DNA from: Stenocarpella maydis
Taxonomy: Eukaryota; Ascomycota; Sordariomycetes; Diaporthales; Diaporthaceae
Reading direction: 5' to 3'
Length of the DNA stretch: 64,000 nt
Assembly: GCA_002270565.1 (NCBI GenBank)
Contig: NQMI01000008.1
Location: 686,807 to 750,806, forward strand
The first letter of the stretch is position 1; each line of letters begins with the position of its first letter. Shown here one piece after another: positions 11,976-22,977 of this stretch. A program made the translations under genes and the position numbers. The notes under the pieces are model-generated. The model did not search any database and was not told the DNA's origin. It was given only the letters and a program-made list of their open reading frames with translations.

Positions 11976-13544
11976 ATGTCTCTGTCCAGCAAGCTGTCCA
12001 TCACCGATGTTGATCTGAAGGGCAAGCGCGTCCTCATCCGGGTAAGCTGCAACTATACTCTGAACCAGGGCACATGGCCCTGTTATCCTTGTCTCCTCCT
12101 ACCACCATCTTTCTGATGGGCCTCGCTTGAAGTTTGGACTGTGAACGATCACTGGTCGCGCTGGCCATCTGCAAAGATGAGGAGCTTGCTCTAGAGCTCC
12201 GGAGGCCCGGGCCTAGCTTGACCCCTCGGGGGTGCTGCTCTCGAGCTTGCATAATTTGGACCAGGGCCGTGGGCTGACATTTTACCCACACTCTAGGTCG
12301 ACTTTAACGTCCCTCTCGACGCCGACAAGAAGGTGACCAACAACCAGCGTATCGCCGGTGCGATCCCCACCATCAAGTATGCCGTAGACAACGGCGCCAA
12401 GGCCGTGGTGCTCATGTCTCACCTTGGCCGTCCCAACGGAAGCCCCAACCCCAAGTACAGCCTTCAGCCAGTCGTCCCCGAGCTCGAGAAGCTGCTCGGC
12501 AAGTCTGTCACCTTCGCCCCCGACTGCGTCGGCCCCGAGGTCGAGGCTATCGTGAACAAGACCGAGGGCGGTGGCGTTGTGCTGCTGGAGAACCTGCGGT
12601 TCCACATTGAGGAGGAGGGTTCCGCCAAGGACAAGGACGGCAACAAGATCAAGGCCGATAAGGAGAAGGTTGCCGAGTTCCGTAAGGGCCTCACGGCACT
12701 GGGAGACGTCTACATCAGTCAGTTTGAGGAACCCACCCAACCTGTGTGTCAAGCGTGAGTGCTAACAATAACCTCAGACGACGCCTTCGGTACCGCCCAC
12801 CGTGCACACTCGTCCATGGTCGGCGTCGACCTGCCCCAGAAGGCTGCCGGTTTCCTCATGAAGAAGGAGCTGGACTACTTCGCACAGGCCCTCGAGTCCC
12901 CCCAGAGGCCCTTCCTGGCCATCCTGGGTGGTGCCAAGGTGTCTGACAAGATCCAGCTGATCGACAACCTGCTGGACAAGGTCAACACACTCGTGATTGC
13001 GGGTGGCATGGCCTTCACCTTCAAGAAGACCCTGGACAACATGTCCATTGGCAACTCGCTGTTCGATGAGGCCGGCGCCAAGACCGTGCCCCAGCTGGTC
13101 GAGAAGGCCAAGAAGAACAACGTCAAGGTCGTCCTGCCTGTCGATTTCATCACGGCCGACAAGTTCGACAAGGACGCCAACACCGGCGCCGCCACCGACA
13201 AGGAGGGAATCCCAGAGGGCTGGATGGGCCTGGACTGCGGCCCCGAGTCTGTCAAGCTGTACAAGGCCGCCATCGCCGAGGCCAAGACCATCCTCTGGAA
13301 CGGCCCTGCTGGTGTCTTCGAGTTCGAGAAGTTCGCCAGCGGCACCAAGGCGACCTTGGACGCCGCTGTGGAGGGTGCCCAGTCTGGCAAGATCGTCATC
13401 ATCGGCGGCGGTGACACGGCGACCGTGGCTGCCAAGTACGGCGTCGAGGACAAGCTCAGCCACGTCTCAACAGGTGGTGGTGCCAGCTTGGAGCTGCTCG
13501 AGGGTAAGGAGCTGCCCGGCGTGACCGCCCTGTCGAGCAAATGA
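11976..13544 (+). CDS. pgk1: Phosphoglycerate kinase, three exons
   Basis: Exons are 11976-12041, 12297-12717 and 12778-13544, giving 417 residues, the usual length. Introns of 255 and 60 bases end in TAG and CAG; the second has a clear GCTAAC branch site. The enzyme transfers phosphate between 1,3-bisphosphoglycerate and ADP in cytosolic glycolysis. Family motifs in order: VDFNVPLD (substrate loop), [38 protein letters not shown] (rebuilt across the second splice), [31 protein letters not shown], and [13 protein letters not shown] plus [19 protein letters not shown] for nucleotide binding. The early intron after RVLIR is a common position in filamentous fungi. Codon use is strongly C-ending (GTC, AAG, GCC), as expected for a highly expressed gene. 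Confidence 0.98.
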
Positions 13545-14122
13545 GGGTCTGCTCAGACTTCTCCAATCCACGGCGGCAAAATGGTAGGCCGGATGATGGA
13601 AAAGGCTAGCCTTTAGTTTTACGGCTCTTAAGGCCCAAAACCCATAATAGAATGTAAAATGCGTCCTACGTTGTTCATGCCTAACGCCGAGCCTATTGCG
13701 ATAAGAGAGCGTGAATGAACTACCACCCTTACGATAAGTCATTGTACGTCTGATCGTTATCGAATAGTCTATGGTGTCGTCCCTGCCCTCACTGCCAGCA
13801 CAGCCGGGGGAAACATCCCGCACACCCAAACAAAGCCTATTTTAATGCGAACGTGGCTCGCTCTGATCCTCTCACGCTCCTTGCGCCCGCTCGGGGGCCC
13901 TGATTACCAAAACGTCATCCTCCTTATCAGCAGCGCCGTCGCCGCCGTCCACCATGGCAGTGCCGTGGTCCGGGTCGAGAACCTCCTAGGACTTGCTCAT
14001 CCCAGAATCGCTGCCACTCCGATGTGCCTCCCCGCCGCCGCCGTGCGTGCCTGCAGGAGGGGTCTGTGTGCCGGGTACCTCTGGCGCCGTCGCCGGGATC
14101 GCCCGGCTCGCGGGCTGCGATC
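13545..14122. other. Convergent 3' flanks of PGK and SEM1
   Basis: Nothing coding is supported. The two genes point at each other, so this should hold both 3' untranslated regions and terminators. No clear AATAAA-type signal stands out. Confidence 0.5.
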
Positions 14123-14648
14123 CTATCTCCGGCGCTTGGACTCCTCGACTTTCTTGAGCTCCTCCCTATTGTGTGGGCAGGGGTGGTCAGCTGGGTATTC
14201 TGTACGGGCAGAGCTGGGCCGACCGAGTGTCTCGGCTCCAGATGGAAGTGGAAGAGGGGACGGGGCTGGACGAGAATTTGTAGGAGAGTATATATGTGTG
14301 TCTACATGTCGGTCGGTGAAGGTGGCGTGACGTACTTGAGCTGCTTGGAGAAGTCGTCGCTCGTGTCGTCGTCATCCCAGGATTCCTCCCACAGGTGCTT
14401 GGTCTCGCCGCTGTTGGCTGCCTCGGTCTCCTCTACGGACCAGTCTGCATGGAGCGTCAGCTACATGCATTACTTCAGGGTGTGGGGTGATGCATGACAA
14501 ATGAGGGATGGTGCGTACCTTCGACAGGGAAGTCTTCGAACTCGTCATCCTCCTCAAGGGCGGCGGCTGACTTCTGTTGGGCGTCCTCGGGCTTGGCCTC
14601 AGTGGATGGCGTTGCCTTGTCGTCCCTCTTGGGTGGTGGTGATGCCAT
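14123..14648 (-). CDS. sem1: SEM1/DSS1, 26S proteasome lid and TREX-2 subunit, three exons
   Basis: Exons on the minus strand are 14648-14519, 14444-14336 and 14165-14123, coding for 93 residues. Each exon is too short to stand out alone. Introns of 74 and 170 bases have GTACGC..CAG and GTACGT..TAG ends. The two DSS1 signature blocks are plain: the acidic LEEDDEFEDFPVEDW (rebuilt across intron 1), then HLWEESWDDDDTSDDFSKQL. Joining exon 3 gives the family-typical basic tail QLKEELKKVEESKRRR; reading through intron 2 instead gives KYVTPPSPTDM and a stop. DSS1 is an intrinsically disordered acidic protein. It sits in the proteasome regulatory lid, binds BRCA2-type recombination proteins where these exist, and joins mRNA-export complexes. 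Confidence 0.92.
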
Positions 14649-15851
14649 TGCTGCTGTTGATGGATCTGGGAGGCCGCTGATAATCGAGAGGGCTTGTCCA
14701 AGCGGATTCTGGGCGTTGATGTGGTCTGGTATGAGGGCGGAAGTTGAGCTGGTGTTGAGATATTGATGTTGGCAAGATGGGTCGGGATGGATGGAGGGGA
14801 GCTGCGATCAGAAGCGAAGCTCAAATCATTGTCTGGACTCCCGGCAGGCTCCCAAGGTGCTGATGCCATCAGAATGTGGCGCGCGCTGTGGCTGGGAGAG
14901 GGTACGTAGGTACATGGTGCCTACACTAGGTCGGTGGGTAGGTGGTCAGGTACATACGTACCCTGCAGTGCGATGTTACGTTGAGGGATACCGGCTGCTA
15001 CATATAGTCAGGACTTCGGACGGTTTCCAAAGCCACACTGACAAACGACAAAGCCTCAGGCGTCAGCACACGCCTCTACAAGTATCAAGGCTGACGGCTG
15101 GGCGGAGTTAACGGCGGTTCCAAGGAGGGAAGATCTGTCCCTCGCCCTGAGAATGTCCGAGGCTAGCACACGCTTTTGGGAAGGGCTCAGCATGGATAAA
15201 GGGTTTCCGACTCCCTCACTCTCCGGCTGCGTCTCCTGTTTCGCTCTTGCACCAGGCGAGTCAGCCCGGACACAATACACACACTAGGGGAGTCAAAGCG
15301 ACTGGAAACCAGTGCCCATTCAAACGCCGCGATACATTCAGTCGGGGAGCAAACCAAGCGTACAAAACCCGCACGAGAGCGCAACTCGTCCACCCTGGCC
15401 ACCTGCGGGGATCGTGCACGTCATCTAGGGCTGTGACGAGATCGAGCCTCGTCCCGTCTCACAAGCCCAACAGTATCGGTGACTTGCTCGGCCTGCTGGA
15501 GATGCCCACGCAACCCGAAATCTCGGGATCCTTCATATAGAAGAGCGGCTGAGCATATCTGCCCGAATTCCACATCTGTCTTCAGAGCTACACTATTTGC
15601 TGGCAGACGCAACGCGATTACGAAAGGCTGTCTTGGTGCCAGTGGCGGCCCCCCCCCGAGTCCCGTTCCGCAACTCTGGCTGTTACATCGGAGTCCTAAA
15701 ACAGCACGTTGAGACTTGACCTATAAGCCGTGCTTCCGGGGCTCATTGTGCGAGGCTGAAGCCATTGTGTTCAATTCACCACAATTTCGTCTTTGCAGTT
15801 CCGGAGGAAGATCCAGACCTATCAAAAGCATCTCGCCATACTGCCGGTGTC
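14649..15851. other. Divergent promoter region between SEM1 and IML2-like gene
   Basis: There is no supported gene. A TTTGCAG at about 15793-15799, just before the IML2-like start, looks like a 3' splice site, so the IML2-like mRNA may carry a 5'-leader intron. Confidence 0.4.
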
Positions 15852-18229
15852 ATGAGGTCGTGGTTCAAAGGCTCGGCCGCGGCCAACTCCTCGAAACTGA
15901 GTTTCTCATCCAGCAAGAATGCCAGCTCCACTCAGGTCGCAGATCCCCGCGATGTCGAGGCGTCCGACCTGCAAGACGCCCTGGAAGCGGCGGCCCGCAT
16001 CGTCAATGATGACATTGAGGGTGCAGAGGCACAGCTGAAGGCCCGCAAGGATTCGTCCAGTTTCCACCAGCTCGGGCTCGGGATCGCAGTGTTCATGAGG
16101 TCGATCCTGGGCTTCGAAAAGGAGATTATGGCCGAGGCGAGCAGCCGGCTGGCCGAATGTGAATCGCGGGCATGGGCCGACATGAAGAAGGCGCAGAAGC
16201 AGGCCGAGGGCGGCGGTGGCGGTTGGTTTAGGGGCGGCGGAACTGCGAATGGCCAAGGCTCTTCGAGGAGCAGTCAGATCTACCCTCCTGGAAGCGAGTA
16301 CCAGCTGGTCAATGCTGAAGCACAGCTCATGGGCGCCATAATATCCGTCATGCACGAGAGCCTCACGGAGGGCATCAAGGGCTTCTATAAGCTGCGCAAG
16401 GCCTTCGTTGCGCTCGATGCTATCATGGAGGCTGAGTCGAGGGTGTTCGCAGAGCGTAAGGTCAATGGCGTGGCGCAAGGACCGTCCGCTGTTACGGATG
16501 ACCCTAAACAGGACGCAGTTATTGAGGATCAGAAGAACCCCGAGTCTGATAGCGACCTCGAGTTTGTAGACGCTCCAGAAGACGTCGGGAAGTCACAGAC
16601 GCCTCCAGTATATGCTGGCCATCTAAAGAGGGTGGACAGCAAATCGACCCCAAGCTCCGTGCTTGACAAGGACATGAACGACCTGAGCTTGGAGGCCGGC
16701 ACATCATCGCTCCCCACATCCAGGCAGGGTTCGCCGGATTCTCAGGAACGGAACGGGTCACCACAGCGCCGCGCAGTCCGACAGACCCTCCTCGGCCAGG
16801 CGGGCCCAGACTCGTCAACTTTTACAAACCCAGTTGATATCTTCGTCCATTCCGGGGCGAGCATGTGTTTTGGAATATTGTTACTCATCATCTCCATGGT
16901 CCCTCCGGCCTTTTCGAAGTTGCTATATATCATCGGCTTCAAGGGCGACCGGGAACGCGGGGTACAGATGTTATGGCAGAGTACAAAGTTCGACAATGTC
17001 AACGGTGGGGTGGCCGGTCTCATGCTTTTAGGGTATTACAACGGGATCCTGGCGTTCGCTGACATCCTCCCAAGCGAGAAGGACGTCGAAGAGCTGGCGG
17101 ATGAGGGCGAGATCATTGGGTACCCGAAGGAGCAGTGCTCGGCCCTCTTGCAAAGCATGCGTGCGCAATATCCACAGAGCGGAATGTGGAAGGTCGAGGA
17201 GGCGAGGAACTTGGCCAATGCCCAGCGCGTCCCAGAGGCGGTGGCGCTGCTCAAGTCGAACGGCGACCCTAAGATGCGCCAGGTCGCTGCGCTCAGCAAC
17301 TTCGAGCTGTCTACCAACGCCCTGTATATGATGGACTGGGTGACTATGCGCGACGGGTTTCTGAGGTGCATCGAGCTCAACGACTGGAGCCACAGCCTCT
17401 ACTATTTCTTCATCGCGGCGGCTGAGCTTGAGATCTACCGGGACGCGGTGCAGGCCGGGGAGGCCACCGAGGCCAAGAGGCACAAGAAGGCGGCCGAGGA
17501 TTATTTCAGGAAGGTGCCCGCGGTCGCAGGGCGCAAGAAGTTCCTTGCCCGGCAGATGCCATTTGAGGTGTTTGCACTGCGCAAGGTCCAGAAGTGGGAG
17601 GATCGCGCCAGGGAATACAGCGTCGACCTCGCCGACGCCGTGGGCGTTTCACCGGCCCAAGAGCTCACCTACCTATGGTCAGGGTCTAAACGAATGTCGG
17701 GCGGTCTGTTTGACAAGGCGCTGGGATACCTGGGCTGGGATAGGTGCACGGCGAGCAAGGAGCACGTGGAGAAAATGAAGGCCATCCCCGACGAGGCGGC
17801 CATCAAGGCGGTAGCAGAGTCCGCCATCCTCAGTAACATGGGCCGGTATGAGGACGCCAGGGGGAAGGTGAAGCCTTACCTCGACCAAGACAGGTGAGAC
17901 ACAATCCCGTCTAGCCCCGTGCAGAGCTTCAGGCTGACTACCTCTCTAGGGCACTGTTTAAGGGCACCACGCGGGACGACTACACCCTCCCGTGCGCGTA
18001 CTATGAGATGGCATCGGTGGCATGGAAAGAGGCCTGCAACCCGAAGTGCTGGCCAGCGGCCACCGAGGAAGTCGACGAGTACAGGAAGAAGACAGTGGCG
18101 GAGTGCGAGAGGCACCTAGACCACGTTAAGACGTGGGAGGGCTTCGTCCTTGACGCCAGGATCGGAATGAGGGTCCAGACTGGGGCGGACAGCATTGCAT
18201 GGCTGAAGAGGAAGAAGAACTGGGCTTGA
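15852..18229 (+). CDS. IML2/TTC39-type outer-membrane or lipid-droplet protein (DUF3808), two exons
   Basis: Exons are 15852-17893 and 17950-18229 (773 residues), with a 56-base intron (GTGAGA..TAG). The frame is open to 15765 upstream, but I chose the ATG at 15852 (MRSWFKGSAAANSS), which matches the short W-F-x-G-type N-termini of fungal IML2. Yeast Iml2 is needed for clearance of inclusion bodies and acts with lipid droplets and mitochondria; the animal homologues are TTC39 proteins with TPR-like helices. Visible features: a glycine-rich loop (about residues 118-135), an acidic low-complexity linker (about 215-330), then the conserved core VHSGASMCFGILLLIISMVPP with IGFKGDRERGVQMLW, and helical repeats to the C-terminus (AWLKRKKNWA). 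The linker is probably disordered. Confidence 0.88.
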
Positions 18230-18574
18230 TCGCCCATGCATAGGGCCTCGGTATAAGATACGATGGGTTAGAGCCATTCTGGATGTTTTCAAGATCGACA
18301 CATTTTGTCCGGAATATATAGGCACGGAGCATTGGTGATGTTTGAGGCGAGGCAAGGCTGCTTGGGAAGTGTGGCGTTACGGTATTGCTTGTTAAGGGGT
18401 ATCTCGAAGCTATAGAAAGAAACAATGTGCCCGCAGGCGTTGAGGCAAATATAGAGAAGCACCTGGGCCACGTGAACCAAGACCGGCCAAAACAAGAGCG
18501 AGTGACGGCTCCCTGTGGCCCCATGCTTGTTCCATGATATCACGTCCATGAGGTCGCCGAGGCCATCTTGCCAA
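18230..18574. other. Convergent 3' flanks of IML2-like and fatty acid hydroxylase genes
   Basis: No coding signal; the two flanking genes converge here. Confidence 0.5.
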
Positions 18575-19639
18575 TCAATCACTCCCGCCACTCCTCTTTC
18601 CCTTCCTCCCGCCCTTCCGGATGCCATCAATCCCATTTTGGACCAGGGCCGCAGCATCACCGGCTTTCTTCTCGCCCCTCTCGCGGACCTGATGCTTCTC
18701 AGCCTCGTGCCGCACATCATCCTCGAGGCCGCGCCCGCCCAGGCCCGTCCCGCAGCCCCAGTCCAACACGCCCCAGGCGCCATAGTTCCCGCTCGAGGGC
18801 CCGCGGTGGCCCGCGCCGTAGTGCGTCGCGTTGCGCCTGGCGATGCCGCCCATGATGATGCCGGGGACAACAGTATAGCCGGACATGGTCAGGGTCTCCT
18901 CGAGGGTGACGAGCCCCACGAACAGGAAGTAGACCAGCAGGTGCGGGCGCACGGCCAGGGCGGGCAGGTATACGGGGGCAAAGCGGTGCAGCAGGAAGGG
19001 CGCCGGGTGGTCGGCGGCCAGGGCGAGGCTGTAGGGCGCGGCGGGGCGCGAGTGGGCGAAGCGCGAGTGCTGCCTCGCGGCCCAGCCGCGGGCGGACCTG
19101 AGCGGGGCCGTGGGGGCCCAGGCGTGGCTGGTGTGCGAGTGCAGGACCGCCTTGTGGATGTAGTAGGCGAGGGCCTCGCGGGACACATAGAGCCAGGCCA
19201 GCTGCTTCACGATGGCCCAGGGGAGCGGGAGGGCAGTGGTGGTCCTGAAGGGGACGTGGCCGAAGAGGGCGGTCAGGGCGAGGCTGGCTCCGGCCTCGAG
19301 GGCAGTCTCCAGGAGGAGGTTGAGCAGGGCGAGGAGCAAGGCGGTGCCGAGGGCGCGGGCGTCGCGAGGGGGGAGGGAAGACGCGCCGCCATACTTGATG
19401 CTCTCTGCCAGGGAGGGGAGCAGCGTGTCGAAGAGGAGGAAGACGAGGGAAGGGAAGAGGAAGAAGACCAGGCGGATGGCCAGTGTCCCGAACAGCTCGA
19501 CGTAGAGCGGGTCGTGGGACAGGACGAGGGTCGACCAGGTCATGTAGAAGAAGAGGAGGTTGAGCGAAGTAGACCACGACGTCAGGCTGCCGCCGAGGAA
19601 GACGGACAGGATGGGGAGGGAGAGGAGGATGTCCATCAT
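18575..19639 (-). CDS. Fatty acid hydroxylase/sterol desaturase superfamily membrane protein
   Basis: Single exon, 354 residues from the ATG at 19639. The frame stays open to 19807, but the upstream part is low-quality leader sequence and MMDILLSLPILSVF starts a membrane helix. The family uses a di-iron centre held by His-rich motifs to hydroxylate or desaturate lipids at the ER. Visible candidates are HKAVLHSHTSH (His162, 167, 169, 172), HSRFAHS (191, 196), H211/H218 and THYGAGHRG (273, 278), with the normal order and spacing. Several hydrophobic segments lie at about 5-30, 45-70 and 100-125 and around the motifs. The last about 60 residues are charged and low-complexity (RKGGRKGKRSGGSD). 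DNA is very GC-rich, giving a long meaningless plus-strand open frame over it. Confidence 0.85.
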   Translation of the reverse strand: MMDILLSLPILSVFLGGSLTSWSTSLNLLFFYMTWSTLVLSHDPLYVELFGTLAIRLVFFLFPSLVFLLFDTLLPSLAESIKYGGASSLPPRDARALGTALLLALLNLLLETALEAGASLALTALFGHVPFRTTTALPLPWAIVKQLAWLYVSREALAYYIHKAVLHSHTSHAWAPTAPLRSARGWAARQHSRFAHSRPAAPYSLALAADHPAPFLLHRFAPVYLPALAVRPHLLVYFLFVGLVTLEETLTMSGYTVVPGIIMGGIARRNATHYGAGHRGPSSGNYGAWGVLDWGCGTGLGGRGLEDDVRHEAEKHQVRERGEKKAGDAAALVQNGIDGIRKGGRKGKRSGGSD

Positions 19640-22600
19640 GTCTGCGACTTGAGGGCCCTGGCCGTGAGGTGATGTTGTATTTGTTTGTGTATACACTACT
19701 CGTGCTGTGGTGTCGCGACGAAGGGCAGCTGGGCCACAGCCCCCTCTGTCAGAAAGGCGAGGCACCGGCCTGGTATACCCGCGCGACCTCGGCCAGCATG
19801 AGCCCAAAGATCAAGCACGCATTCTAGCCTGCGCCTCACGGTGATGCATGACGTGTGGCTAGCATATACTGCGTAAGGGGCTCACCCATTGTCGCCCAAC
19901 TCGATGCGACAACAGACAAGGCTGTCTCTTGTTGGGCTGACGCAGCGTGATGCTCTACTGTGAGATGACGTAGCACCCGCGGCAGGGGCCCCTGAATCCC
20001 CACCCCCTTTCCCCTTTGGTGCCTGTTAGTGCATACACTATATATACACTACAGTAATAGTGTAAATGTTTCCCCCTCCGCCTGGCGAGATTGGGTGTGC
20101 GGCCGGTGCCGTGGTCGGCACGACATCAATCTGGATTGTCGAGGAGCCCCACATCAATAATCATGTGCGGATAGCGAATAGTGTTTGACCCTTCATCAAA
20201 CGTTGGGTTGCGTCCAAGTCCCTGCACACAGACATCTTCCATCAGGTTCTTAACCATAGCTACCAACTATACTCCGTACATAACAAACAGCCTTTAGACT
20301 TTTTTTTCCCTCTTTTTCCGTGCGGCAGTTATCCCATTGATACGCTGCAGTCCACGCCCACGCCCTTGCATAGATATGTATACATACCCTCGCGAACTGC
20401 AAATGCATGGGCTGCCGCGTCTTGCACATGTCTAGTGCACGATTTTTGTATTGATGCCATAGTAGATATTGATGTCCCTGCGGGATGCCTTGCCGGTTGA
20501 TTGTGGGGCAGTTCATCCGAGGCCGAGTCAGAAACAAGCAGCGCAGTCCACGTCTCTCAGCTGGCGACCTGCAGGTGCGTGTAAACCGAACCACCCATGA
20601 GGTCGTGCAAGAGGGCTGTTTCAAGCAACATTTCAACCCTGCTCACCATCTCGTTTGGGTAGTAGCACCAGCTTCATATTTATTGCCCTCGGTGCTCCTG
20701 TGCGACCCGGGCCAGGGATGCATGCTGTGCCTGTCAGGGTTGGGAGCTCTTGCACAAGCATACAGGCATAATGCTGATTTCGGGCCTCCCGGGTGGCAGG
20801 TACATGCCTGGCTGGTCTAACACCCGGTCTAATTATCCTCTCTGATGGGTCATGTATGTACATAGTACGGTGTATTCCCGCACCTAGTTATATTATTGTC
20901 TTGGGCACCAGGGCAAACTGCCCTGTTCAACCTCTCCTGCGGCTCAGGGCTTTGGGCAGACATGCCATGCTGCCATGCTGCAATGCTACCTACTCATGTC
21001 CACACGTGGCACATGGGCCCCGGATTCCGGGGAGGACGGAGTAGTCGCAGTAAGGGTTGCGGCCTGTGTACGTGCGGTCGTATACACCGTCCTTTGGTCC
21101 CAGGCCTGGCCTGAGCTTGAGGATCCCGGATCCACCTATACCTGCCTGGCACGCCTTGGGAAATTCATCACTATCGAGCGTGATTTGATTGATTATTGAT
21201 TTACGGCTCTCAACACAGACCTTCGCCCTCGGCTTGGCGACAATACACTACTCTCCGCCTCCCTCTCTCCCTATCGCCTTGCTGCCTGTCCCTGACTCTG
21301 TCTGCCCCCGTCTCCGTCTCGCTGTCCTTCGACTGTCTTCCGTGAGTCGCCACTTACTTCGACTTGCCTGCCAGCACCAGAGGCGTGGCGCATCGCATCG
21401 TTTGGCCCACGCCAGAACCACACAGAAAGGCCCCCCACGTCACACAGCGTAGCGGCTGCGGCTGGCCCCTCGGCCAAGGACATCCTGCAACACCGCACAA
21501 CAAACGAACAAACAAAACACAAAAGCGTGAGCCCTACGCTTCAAGGCTGCTAATCCGCACCAGCCTACGCAGCACTAGAACCGCCCTAGAACCAGTCGAA
21601 GCCGTCGGCGACGCCACTCTCTGCCTTCACATCAGCGCGCAACGGCCACCAGGAGAGAGGACGCCGCCACGCCACCCGTTCCTGAAGCCAGCGAGGGCAG
21701 TTGCTGCGAGCGCCCAGACCAGTGTTGGCCCCAGTGCTGGTGCAACAACAAACAGCCTGCAGACTGCGGCCGAGATCGTGTGCGACCTCGAGAGCCAAGG
21801 CATAGTCAACCCGGCCGCTCGTCCGCCCTCTTCATTTGCTGCAATCCGACGTTGCAATTTTAGGCAACGCGCAGCACCTGCTTTTTCGATAGTCGGTCCT
21901 TTGGCGCCACGCGGAAGCCCTTCCACCTTCCGGCCCACGAGTCCCAAGTTGTAAGCTGCCTGCCCACTGTCTAAACCCATCACCCTGATCCGGCTCTGCC
22001 GCCCAGGGCAGGCCCAGGAGGAAAGGCGCAGAACTGTCCAGTATAGCCCAGGGGATCGTGTGCACCGTTGATGAGACGCCTGCCTACTGGGCCAGGATGA
22101 GGATCGGCCAGTTTGCTGCAACCCTCCCCACGCAAGTCCTGACCGTGCCGGACGAGAGGCTTCCACAGGGCTGAGATGCATGCAGAGTCTCACAGCGGGA
22201 ACCCAAGTCACTGACGTAGAGCTGAAAGGAGCTGACGGGTGTCCGAGACCAGGTACGGACTTTTGCTGTGCGCCGGGCCGCCTCGCACCGATATTCATCG
22301 CCTTGTATACCCAGGGTCTGGATATCTAGGTTTCCGCGCCTGCCAGGGCCCTTTCGAGCAACTGCCGAAGTTGCCAGCGATATTATTAAAGAAGTGCGCG
22401 CCTCCCCCCAGCAGGATACCTTCTTTGCTCTGGCTGCCTGCCCGCCCGTCTGCGCAAATATCGAGCGCACACGTACTTGCAGACATCATCACCCGCCGCC
22501 GCCCACTGTCGTTATCTGCCAGATCTGCAGCCGCACCCCAATGCTGTCGTCCGATGTGCTGAACCCCCCGACTCCAATGCCCGCCACTTGAAACCAACCT

Positions 22601-22977
22601 GCTGGCTCTTCTTAGGCTCGATCGCATCTCAGAAGCACGCCCTCATTGGCGAAGCTGCAGTAGACGGCACATGGTCCTGGAGCGCAGCGGTTCTTACATT
22701 GGGCCCCTGCCTCTCGCCGATCCACTCCGGATTGGGGAGTGCATTTGTCTGGCATCTACATAGTACGCAGGAACTGCATGCACCCAACGCAACCATTCTC
22801 TGCATGCAAGGTTGCTTGGGCCTTCCACATCGAGCCTTAGCCCTGGGGACGCTGGCACATTTTGTGCCACAACAGGAAAGGATTCTGGACGGTCCAGCAC
22901 AGTTCGCTTCTGTTCCGGGCCATACCGTCGTCTCAATTTCCCAGCCCGACCTCGCGCCGGCCCTCCTGCAACAAAAG
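19640..22977. other. Long intergenic interval and probable long 5' leader of the alpha/beta hydrolase gene
   Basis: No domain-bearing gene is seen. From about 21240 the plus strand becomes C/T-rich, as at fungal transcription start regions, and continues to the ATG at 22978. Open stretches at 21364-21954 and 22477-22977 are proline/arginine-rich and unconserved-looking. They are better read as leader DNA or upstream reading frames than as genes. Confidence 0.45.

Noticed and set aside
18515..19672. A 385-codon plus-strand open frame rich in Gly, Glu and Arg
   Set aside because: It is antisense to the fatty acid hydroxylase-like gene; its low-complexity product reflects GC bias.
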